A model generated the notes under the pieces. That model saw only the letters and a program-made list of their open reading frames with translations, searched no databases and was not told the DNA's origin. A stretch of 64,000 nucleotides of DNA from Zhongshania aliphaticivorans (GTDB taxonomy: Bacteria > Pseudomonadota > Gammaproteobacteria > Pseudomonadales > Spongiibacteraceae), in contig NZ_CACSIJ010000014.1 of the NCBI RefSeq assembly GCF_902705855.1, positions 143,519 to 207,518 of the forward strand, written 5' to 3'. Shown piece after piece: positions 24,547-31,247 of the stretch. Position numbers and translations under genes: made by a program. Numbering within the stretch: position 1 is the first letter of the stretch; each line of letters begins with the position of its first letter.

Positions 24547-25953
24547 ATGTCTAGCAATTCCCCGCGCCGTCCATCGTCGCTTATAGGCTGGTTGCTGCGC
24601 TGGCATCCTCGGCTTGGCGCGGTAGTGGGCTTGGCAATTATTGCATGGGGTTTGAGCGGCCTAGCTCACCCAATTATTTCTCGCATACAACCCTCCGCTG
24701 AGGCATACCTTTACAAGCTAGAGGCGTTTTCAACGGCAGACTTGCTCAGCGTTAGCGAAGCTGCAAAACACGCTGGTGTAGCGCAGCCATTGACCGCCGT
24801 GCGCCTCTTAGCGTGGCAAAAGCAAGCCTATTACCGCCTGCAAACCGAGTCAGACATTATCTGGCTGAATGCGAATAGCGGCGCAGTCGTCGACAATGCC
24901 GAGCGTGATTACGCGGAGTTTCTCGCGCGCCACTACTTGGGCGACCAGCACAGCGCAGTAAAATCTATCAGCCTGCAAACCGAATTCGACGAAGATTATG
25001 TATTTGTAAACCGCCTGCTGCCGGTGTGGCGAGTCGCCTTTGAGCGCGAAGATGGTATGCGGGTGTACGTAGACACCGCCAGCGATCGCCTCGGCACCGT
25101 GGTGAATAACACCAAGGCGGCGACGAGCGTGTTCTTCCGCTACGCTCATTCATGGATATTTATTAAAAACGACAGCCTGCGTTTGGCATTAATGAGTATT
25201 TGCCTTGTCGGTGGCGGAATCATCGCGCTGGCGGGCATGCTGCAATATTTTTTGCAATGGCGTGCTGGTCGCGGTTGGCGACAAGGCCGCCCTGCCCTTA
25301 AGGTTCATCGCCTATTGGGTGTCACCGTCGCCATTACCGCCGTCACCTTCACCAGCAGCGGCTTATACCATTTATGGCAAAAGCAATTTGTATTACAGCC
25401 CTTGGTGGCTCCGGTACAGAGCTTTAGTGCAGAGCAATTAACAGTGAATTGGTCGGCCCTGAACGCTAAAATCGTGCAGGCAGATTTGGTCGCTATCAAT
25501 GAACAGGCCTATTTCCGCACCTGGTATGAGGGTGAACTACATTATATAGATGCGAGTAATGGCAAAGTCCTAGCCGATGGTGAGCGCTTACATGCTATAG
25601 CCTTGGCGGCGCAATATATGCCCACGGACGCGCCAATCAAAGCGACGCGAACCGTAGAATCTTTTAATGACGAATATGGCTTTGTAAACAAGCGCCTACC
25701 CGTTGTTGCAGTAGATTACGAGCGCGCCGATCACCTCAGCGTATATGTAGAGCCACGCAGCGGCGCCTTGGCAACGGTGGTGAGAGACGCCGACCGCTAC
25801 GAAGGATTCAGCTTTGCCTTTTTGCATAAATGGCATTTTATCGACGGCCTAGGCCACACCGCACGAGACATCATTTCAGCCTGCTTTGCCGCCGGCATTG
25901 CCCTTACCTTTTCATTAGGGATGTTTCTAGTCATACGCCGAGCCAGGCGCTGA
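24547..25953 (+). CDS. PepSY domain membrane protein
   Basis: From ATG 24547 the product has 468 residues. It has a first membrane helix at about 17-40 (HPRLGAVVGLAIIAWGLSGL), a periplasmic PepSY-like domain, two central helices at about 215-280, a second PepSY domain (VESFNDEYGFVNKRLPVVAV mirrors DEDYVFVNRLLPVWRVAF in the first) and a last helix near the end (ACFAAGIALTFSLGMFLVIR). The internal repeat is plain. Such proteins occur with siderophore receptors or as flavin-linked iron reductases; no TonB gene is next to it here, so role in iron reduction is only a suggestion. Confidence 0.88.
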   Translation: MSSNSPRRPSSLIGWLLRWHPRLGAVVGLAIIAWGLSGLAHPIISRIQPSAEAYLYKLEAFSTADLLSVSEAAKHAGVAQPLTAVRLLAWQKQAYYRLQTESDIIWLNANSGAVVDNAERDYAEFLARHYLGDQHSAVKSISLQTEFDEDYVFVNRLLPVWRVAFEREDGMRVYVDTASDRLGTVVNNTKAATSVFFRYAHSWIFIKNDSLRLALMSICLVGGGIIALAGMLQYFLQWRAGRGWRQGRPALKVHRLLGVTVAITAVTFTSSGLYHLWQKQFVLQPLVAPVQSFSAEQLTVNWSALNAKIVQADLVAINEQAYFRTWYEGELHYIDASNGKVLADGERLHAIALAAQYMPTDAPIKATRTVESFNDEYGFVNKRLPVVAVDYERADHLSVYVEPRSGALATVVRDADRYEGFSFAFLHKWHFIDGLGHTARDIISACFAAGIALTFSLGMFLVIRRARR

Positions 25954-26056
25954 TCTGGCTTTTCGCTCGCCTAAACGCTGCCATTTCAAGCAAGAAATGA
26001 GTACAGTAAGCCCACGTTTTATCCCAATCTTGTCGATTATTAAGCAGTGAGTACCC

Positions 26057-26488
26057 ATGTCCCGCAAAACCATAGACCTACCAGAACGTTTTCAATTTAG
26101 TACCGAATACACCGTCCTCTATTCAGACGTAAATGTGGCTAACCACCTAGCCGCAGATCGCATCCCCGCCATCGCCATTGAAGGGCAATTGCGCTTTGTT
26201 ATCGCCCTAGGTTACGAGCACGCCACCGCCTTTGAAGAAGCCGGATTAATAATGGCCCATTCAGAAATCTCATACCTAAGCGAAACCGACTACGGCGACA
26301 GACTGCGCATCGACGTCGCAGCCGTCAACTTTACGGCCAAGAGCTTTGAACTCGCGTTTCGCCTATTTAATATAAGCAAAAATATCGAAACCGCCCGCCT
26401 CCGTAACACCATGTTATTTTTTGACTACAATACAAAATCGGTTTGCGAAGTACCGGCGGGCTTTAAAGAAAAAGTAGCGGCAATGTAA
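26057..26488 (+). CDS. Acyl-CoA thioesterase-like hotdog protein
   Basis: A 143-residue protein with a 4-hydroxybenzoyl-CoA thioesterase-type hotdog fold. The segment TEYTVLYSDVNVANHLAADR carries the conserved aspartate of this group, followed by IEGQLRFVIALGYEHATAFE, IMAHSEISYLSETDYGDRLR and the strand FELAFRLFNISK. It likely hydrolyses or binds a CoA thioester in the cytoplasm. It stands alone between the PepSY gene and the DUF5655 gene; substrate cannot be told. Confidence 0.85.
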   Translation: MSRKTIDLPERFQFSTEYTVLYSDVNVANHLAADRIPAIAIEGQLRFVIALGYEHATAFEEAGLIMAHSEISYLSETDYGDRLRIDVAAVNFTAKSFELAFRLFNISKNIETARLRNTMLFFDYNTKSVCEVPAGFKEKVAAM

Positions 26489-26533
26489 TTAATTATTGAA
26501 GCTAAGCCAAAGAAACAATGGAGTAATCATCAA

Positions 26534-27484
26534 GTGCCGATTTTCGATATTTCAGGAGACAAGCTATCTGCCGTCGAGCAGAAGAACTTTGCTCTGGAAA
26601 AGGATTTGCAGTCCCTGATGGAGAAAAATCTCGAAACGGTCTTCAATTGCAGATTTGTTGCCAGTGAGTTTTCAACCGGCGCGCAGCATGCAGGTCGAAT
26701 TGATAGCCTCGCCCTATCGGAAGAAGATAATCCGGTGATTATTGAGTACAAAAAAGTCGAATCATCCGAGCTTATTAATCAAAGCCTTTTTTACTTACAC
26801 TGGATCCAAGATCACAAGGGTGATTTTGAGATCGCGGTACAAAAGCGGCTAGGAAATAGTGTAAAGGTTGATTGGTCTGACGTGAGGGTTATTTGCATTG
26901 CCCCAAACTATAAGAAATATGATTTGCATGCAGTTCAGGTAATGGGCGCAAATATTGAACTATGGAAATACCGCTTATTTTCCAATAACTCACTTTATCT
27001 AGAAGAGGTTTTTCATACTACCAAATCAACGGTAGTGTCAACGTCTGCAGCTACCACTGAAAATGGATACAAAAATCCCGTTATGGTTGAGGCTGGTAAA
27101 AAAGCAGCATTAACTCGCGCCACGGCGACCTATACGTTTGATGAAAGGCTTGAAGGAAAAAGCGACGGTATCCAAGAGTTAACAGCAATCATACGAGAGT
27201 TCATCATTGGCTTAGATGAATCCATCGAAGAAGTTCCAAAAAAATTCTACGTTGCTTATAAAATCTCGCAGAACATCGCTTGTATGGAAGTCAAGGGTAA
27301 GAACGTCAAGCTGTTCTTAAAGCTCAAGTCGTCGGATATTCCAGAGGGCACTAAAAACTATCGAGATGTAACATCAATAGGTCATTATGGTACTGGTGAT
27401 GTTGAGTTTACCGTATCTTCGGAAGCGGAGTTTGAGCCAGTTAAAGAATTTATAGCAATGGCGTATAACAAGGTCGGTGGCTAA
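26534..27484 (+). CDS. PD-(D/E)XK nuclease-like protein with C-terminal DUF5655
   Basis: Start GTG 26534 follows GGAG by ten bases. The 316-residue protein has an N-terminal nuclease-like domain: Asp57 in HAGRIDSLALSEE, Glu71 and Lys73 in VIIEYKK, and a nearby glutamine (INQSLFYLHWI), an arrangement close to the D-ExK core of restriction-type and archaeal nucleases. Residues about 200-315 are DUF5655 (ELTAIIREFIIGLDESIEE, KFYVAYKISQNIACMEVKGK, SIGHYGTGDVEFTVSS). The family is scattered among genomes on mobile or defence-rich segments. Base composition here is AT-richer than its surroundings. DNA cleavage is inferred from the motif, not shown. Confidence 0.85.
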   Translation: MPIFDISGDKLSAVEQKNFALEKDLQSLMEKNLETVFNCRFVASEFSTGAQHAGRIDSLALSEEDNPVIIEYKKVESSELINQSLFYLHWIQDHKGDFEIAVQKRLGNSVKVDWSDVRVICIAPNYKKYDLHAVQVMGANIELWKYRLFSNNSLYLEEVFHTTKSTVVSTSAATTENGYKNPVMVEAGKKAALTRATATYTFDERLEGKSDGIQELTAIIREFIIGLDESIEEVPKKFYVAYKISQNIACMEVKGKNVKLFLKLKSSDIPEGTKNYRDVTSIGHYGTGDVEFTVSSEAEFEPVKEFIAMAYNKVGG

Positions 27485-27488
27485 TGGC

Positions 27489-27571
27489 TTCTAACAATCG
27501 CAGCTACAGCGCAGCTTTTCCGTTGCGGCTTGGCCTTACTACAAAGCCGTGCGTGTTGCGGGCGCTATGCC
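27489..27571 (+). other. Weak integron attC-like stretch after the DUF5655 gene
   Basis: Four bases after the DUF5655 stop the sequence reads TTCTAACAATCGCAGC, ends 83 bases later with GGGCGCTATGCC, and has a central dyad (CGGCTT and AAGCCG). The size, placement right behind a stop codon and the TAAC-type left edge recall integron attC sites. The outer arms pair poorly, however, so it would be decayed or simply a chance likeness. Confidence 0.22.
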
Positions 27572-27581
27572 TATTTGGAGT

Positions 27582-27669
27582 CAGTGTAAAAATTCCAAAT
27601 CGTAGATTGCTCAATCCTTTAACGTAATAAATTAATATTCTTTTGTTCCAATGGACGTTTTTTACACTG
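27582..27669. repeat. 88-bp element bounded by 11-bp perfect inverted repeats
   Basis: CAGTGTAAAAA at 27582-27592 is matched by TTTTTACACTG at 27659-27669. The inside is AT-rich with no coding frame. It may be a very small inverted-repeat (MITE-like) element or a long stem. No flanking target duplication is obvious. It lies in the 220-base gap between the DUF5655 and GFA genes. Confidence 0.45.
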
Positions 27670-27705
27670 GCCCTAAATATCTAATAAATACAATGGAGAA
27701 CAAGT

Positions 27706-28110
27706 ATGGCCAATGGTAGTTGCCTGTGTGGCAGTATTCGTTACGAAGTAGAAATACTTCCAGAGAAAATTTTTAACTGCCATTGTAAGTTTTGCAGAAA
27801 GGCGCATGGTGCGGACTACGCGACGGTGGCTGTCGTAAAGTATTCTACGTTCAAATTATGTGATGAGAAGGGTGTTCTAAAGGAGCATAAAAATGGTGCG
27901 GGTGGCTTCCGAGCATTCTGTTCTGAGTGTGGTACGAGGCTTATAAACTACGCACCTGATAAGAATTTATTTTTCTGCATCGCGCTCTCGACGATAGATA
28001 GTCCAATCAGCTTTAAGCCAGTAGCCCATGCAAACACAGAGTCAAAAGCAAGTTGGTGCGAGCCGTATGCGGGAATCCCGCAATTTAGTGGTTTTCCTGA
28101 TAGCTTGTGA
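27706..28110 (+). CDS. GFA family zinc protein
   Basis: A 134-residue protein with the zinc cysteines GSCLCGSIRYE, CHCKFCRKAHGADYA and CSECGTRLINYAP. It starts MANGSCLCG, with a GGAG site eight bases before the ATG. It is followed after 90 bases by another GFA gene. As with most family members no substrate is known; the name from formaldehyde activation should not be taken as evidence of that reaction. Proteins of this family are frequent in integron cassettes, which fits the possible attC-like site upstream. Confidence 0.9.
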   Translation: MANGSCLCGSIRYEVEILPEKIFNCHCKFCRKAHGADYATVAVVKYSTFKLCDEKGVLKEHKNGAGGFRAFCSECGTRLINYAPDKNLFFCIALSTIDSPISFKPVAHANTESKASWCEPYAGIPQFSGFPDSL

Positions 28111-28200
28111 ACTGACGCGGTATTATTTTTGAAAACTTTGTTATAAAAAACGTAACGATAAAAGACGTCATGTAAATTCATTTGTAGAAAGGAGTCAGCT

Positions 28201-28599
28201 ATGAAGGGTAAATGCTTGTGTGGAAAAATTGAAGTAGAAACAGCCGATACTATTGATCTTGGCATTTGTCATTGTTCGATGTGTCGTCGTTGGTCAGGCG
28301 GGCCAATGTTCGCAGTGCATTGCGGTTCGGATGTTAGTTTTGTAGGCGATGCTCCGTCTAAGTATCAGTCGTCTGACTGGGCAGAGCGCGGATTTTGTTC
28401 AAGCTGTGGCACACATCTTTTTTATCATTTGCTCCCTAATAATGAATATATTCTTCCGGCGGGCTTGTTCCAAGATCAAGATTTCCAGCTATCTAATGAA
28501 ATATTCATTGATGAAAAGCCGGAATTCTATGAGTTTAGTAATCAAACCACCAAGCTAACTGGGCAGCAGGTATTTGAGCAGTTTTCGCCTGATAGCTAG
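28201..28599 (+). CDS. GFA family zinc protein
   Basis: A 132-residue protein starting MKGKCLCGKIEVETAD, with the second and third zinc segments CHCSMCRRWSGGP and CSSCGTHLFYHLL. It is preceded by an AAGGAG site. Its aromatic variant after the second cysteine pair (RRWSGGPMFAVHCG) marks the group of GFA proteins different from the gene at 27706, so the two are not recent duplicates. A hairpin lies 14 bases after the stop. Confidence 0.9.
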   Translation: MKGKCLCGKIEVETADTIDLGICHCSMCRRWSGGPMFAVHCGSDVSFVGDAPSKYQSSDWAERGFCSSCGTHLFYHLLPNNEYILPAGLFQDQDFQLSNEIFIDEKPEFYEFSNQTTKLTGQQVFEQFSPDS

Positions 28600-28612
28600 G
28601 TAGGTGATTGGC

Positions 28613-28632
28613 CGCTGCTATATAAAGCAGCG
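28613..28632 (+). terminator. Hairpin after the second GFA gene
   Basis: CGCTGCT and AGCAGCG form a perfect 7-bp stem around a six-base loop. No T-run follows, so termination would be weak or factor-dependent. Confidence 0.35.
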
Positions 28633-28778
28633 ATGCGAGGCTAAACATTACACTGGTAGCTGGGTGGTCTAGGCTCGCGCATTTCGTGTATTAGTATTTG
28701 CACTAGCCCATGCCGCCTTTTAAGCGGCTATGCTATAAGTTTGTTTCAGGCTGTTTAATGGCAATCACCGAGAAGTTT

Positions 28779-29624
28779 ATGAGCTCAGTTTTGCGTATAT
28801 TGGTTTTGGCTGTGCTATCTGCTGGTGTATATGCCAGTGACGAGCAGCGCTTGCCAAAATGGGAGCTCGGTGTAGGTTTGTCAGCCTTTAGCCTGCCGGA
28901 CTACCCCAGTGCAGACCAAGATCAAGCTTATGTGTTGCCGTTCCCCTATATTATTTATCGCGGTGAGCGTGTAAAGGCGGGCCGCGATGGTCTGCGTGGA
29001 TTGTTATTTGAGCGAGGCCGCTGGGATCTGGATATTTCTGCAGGTGGTAGCTTGCCGGTGAATAGTGAAGACAACCGCGCACGGGAAGGTATGGATGATC
29101 TCAATGTGAGTCTTGAGCTAGGGCCGTCCCTGCGCTTTAAGTTTATTGACACGCCTGAGCAAAAAATTCAGCTGCGATTAAATTTGCGGGCCTTATTGTC
29201 CGCAGATGACTTTCCATCCTTGGACTACGAGGGCTGGTTATTCAACCCAGAATTACGCTGGCGTCAGCATTACGGTGAGCGCTATGTGCTGGGTGGCTCC
29301 TTGCAATTGCGCTACGGAAGCCGTGATTACCACAATTATTTTTATGGTGTGGCGCCACGGTTTGCTACTGCGTCGCGGCCGAGCTACCAAGCCGAGCGCG
29401 GATACAATAGCGCCGGAGTGAGCGCTTACGCGGCGGCGAAGCTAGATCGTAATTGGCGGATTACCGCGTCGGTCTCGTATTACGATTTACACGATGCTGC
29501 GTTCAACGACAGCCCGCTGTTTCGCAAGAATAGCGGTGCCTACATTGGGTTTTCTATATCGCGTATTTTGTGGCGTTCGGAAACCACTGTTAGCCCAGCC
29601 CGCATAGATGACATAGCATTGTAG
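28779..29624 (+). CDS. MipA/OmpV family outer membrane protein
   Basis: The ATG at 28779 (MSSVLRILVLAVLSAGVYA) gives a normal signal peptide with cleavage before SDEQ and a 281-residue precursor; ATGs further upstream, e.g. 28758, are possible. The mature protein is a predicted beta-barrel: WELGVGLSAFSLPDYPSADQ, VLPFPYIIYRGERVKAGRDG, the repeated strands LELGPSLRFKF and GSLQLRYGSRDYHNYFYGV, and the terminal GAYIGFSISRILW. The family holds scaffold proteins such as MipA and porin-like OmpV. No partner gene is adjacent. Role in the outer membrane is clear, substrate not. Confidence 0.88.
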   Translation: MSSVLRILVLAVLSAGVYASDEQRLPKWELGVGLSAFSLPDYPSADQDQAYVLPFPYIIYRGERVKAGRDGLRGLLFERGRWDLDISAGGSLPVNSEDNRAREGMDDLNVSLELGPSLRFKFIDTPEQKIQLRLNLRALLSADDFPSLDYEGWLFNPELRWRQHYGERYVLGGSLQLRYGSRDYHNYFYGVAPRFATASRPSYQAERGYNSAGVSAYAAAKLDRNWRITASVSYYDLHDAAFNDSPLFRKNSGAYIGFSISRILWRSETTVSPARIDDIAL

Positions 29625-29703
29625 CTCGAGCGTTGCGCAGTAAGTCTCAAAAGCGAGGCGAATCCGGTACAATCTCTGCACTGTCATTTACCGAGTTGTC
29701 CCC

Positions 29704-30942
29704 ATGTCTGATTCAGTTACTCACCTAGCCGCCGTGGTCATTGGTGGCGGCCCTGCGGGCCTGATGGTGGCTGAGCAGTTGAGCAAGGCGGGGATAATAG
29801 TAGATGTATATGACGCGATGCCCACCGTCGGACGTAAATTTCTGAGGGCTGGCATCGGCGGTTTAAACCTTACCCACAATGAAAACTGGCAAAGCTTTGT
29901 TGGCCGCTACGGCGATAAGGCAGACATACTTCGACCAGCATTAGACGCATTCACCGCAAACAACCTGCAAGCGTGGGTCGCCGGCTTAGGGGTAGAGACC
30001 TTTGTAGGTAGCTCAGGACGGGTTTTTCCGGTAGAAAAAAAGGCCGCACCACTGCTGCGGCGCTGGTTGAGCCGGCTTAGAGAAAACGGTGTGCGAATTC
30101 ACAGCCGTCACCGCTGGCTGGGCTGGAATGATCGGGACGAATTACTCATCCAAGGCCCTGAGTCACTGTTGACTATAAAGGCGGAGCATTGCTTTTTTGC
30201 GATGGGTGGCGGTAGTTGGTCGGCGCTGGGTTCAGACGGCCATTGGCTGGCGCGGTTTAAAGATCACGGCGTGCCCTGCCAAGCTTTTCGGCCTAGTAAT
30301 TGTGGTTTTGAATATAGCTGGCCTGCGGACATTAAAAGTAATTTCAGCGGCGAGCCGCTTAAGTCTATTGCCGTGTCGATACGCGACGCTAAAGGAATCG
30401 AGTGGCGCCAGCGCGGCGATGCCGTTATCGCAAGCTACGGCATTGAAGGTGGGCCGGTATATGGAATCTCTGCACCGATGCGCGATGCGATCGAACAAGA
30501 CGGCCGTTGCACAATATATTGGGATCTCGACCCAGATAGGTCAGTCGAAAAATTACAGCAGGCTATTGCTAAGCGCCGCCCCAAAGATTCCCTCGCCAAT
30601 GTGCTGCGCAAGCAGTGTGGTCTTAACGGCAGCAAATTGGCGTTGTTTAAAGCCTTAACCAGTAAAGAGCAAATGGCTGATATTGACGCCCTGCCCGCCC
30701 TTATCAAACACCTGCCGCAAACTTTTAATGCCACCCGTGAAATAGACGAAGCAATTAGCACCGATGGCGGAATTTGTTTTACCGCCTTAGATGATAAGCT
30801 GATGCTCAAAACTTTACCCAATAGTTATTGTGTAGGTGAAATGTTGGATTGGGAGGCGCCAACTGGCGGCTATTTGCTAACAGCTTGTTTCGCAACGGCA
30901 GTGTGGGCAGCAAAGGCCGCCTTGGCAGGCAAAATAAATTAA
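29704..30942 (+). CDS. FAD-dependent oxidoreductase, TIGR03862-type (BaiN/HI0933-like)
   Basis: A 412-residue flavoprotein. The FAD dinucleotide fold is at the start (AAVVIGGGPAGLMVAEQL), followed by the family mark GRKFLRAGIGGLNLTHNE at about residue 45. FFAMGGGSWSALGSDGHW is the second FAD-contacting part and the end GGYLLTACFATAVWAA is typical. The HI0933/BaiN group is widespread, and except for a gut member acting on bile acids its reactions are mostly unknown. It precedes the DUF2164 and AddAB-like genes. Confidence 0.92.
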   Translation: MSDSVTHLAAVVIGGGPAGLMVAEQLSKAGIIVDVYDAMPTVGRKFLRAGIGGLNLTHNENWQSFVGRYGDKADILRPALDAFTANNLQAWVAGLGVETFVGSSGRVFPVEKKAAPLLRRWLSRLRENGVRIHSRHRWLGWNDRDELLIQGPESLLTIKAEHCFFAMGGGSWSALGSDGHWLARFKDHGVPCQAFRPSNCGFEYSWPADIKSNFSGEPLKSIAVSIRDAKGIEWRQRGDAVIASYGIEGGPVYGISAPMRDAIEQDGRCTIYWDLDPDRSVEKLQQAIAKRRPKDSLANVLRKQCGLNGSKLALFKALTSKEQMADIDALPALIKHLPQTFNATREIDEAISTDGGICFTALDDKLMLKTLPNSYCVGEMLDWEAPTGGYLLTACFATAVWAAKAALAGKIN

Positions 30943-30959
30943 AATATGACGGAGATGAG

Positions 30960-31214
30960 ATGGCTATTATTGAATTTTCTAAAGAAGAAAAAGACATTAT
31001 TATCGCCAAGGTTCAGCGCTATTTTGAGGATGAGCTGCATCAGGAGCTCGGTAAGTTTGATGCTGAATTTCTAACAGATTTTTTCTCAGAAGAAATTGGC
31101 GCGTATTTCTACAATCGCGGTTTAAACGATGCAAAGATGGTGCTAGAAGACAAGCTGGTTGATATTGGTGATGCGCTTTATGAAATTGAGAAGCCCACTC
31201 AATTTGTAAAATAA
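30960..31214 (+). CDS. DUF2164 family protein
   Basis: An 84-residue protein starting MAIIEFSKEEKDIIIAKVQR, with ELGKFDAEFLTDFFSEEIGA and FYNRGLNDAKMVL, the whole length of DUF2164. It is acidic and helical. ACGGAGATGAG before the ATG gives the ribosome site. It lies 17 bases after the flavoprotein gene and 33 bases before the AddB-like gene, so it may be cotranscribed with the repair pair. Function unknown. Confidence 0.92.
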   Translation: MAIIEFSKEEKDIIIAKVQRYFEDELHQELGKFDAEFLTDFFSEEIGAYFYNRGLNDAKMVLEDKLVDIGDALYEIEKPTQFVK

Positions 31215-31247
31215 ATTATATTTTGAAAAACAAAAAGGGATGACTGC

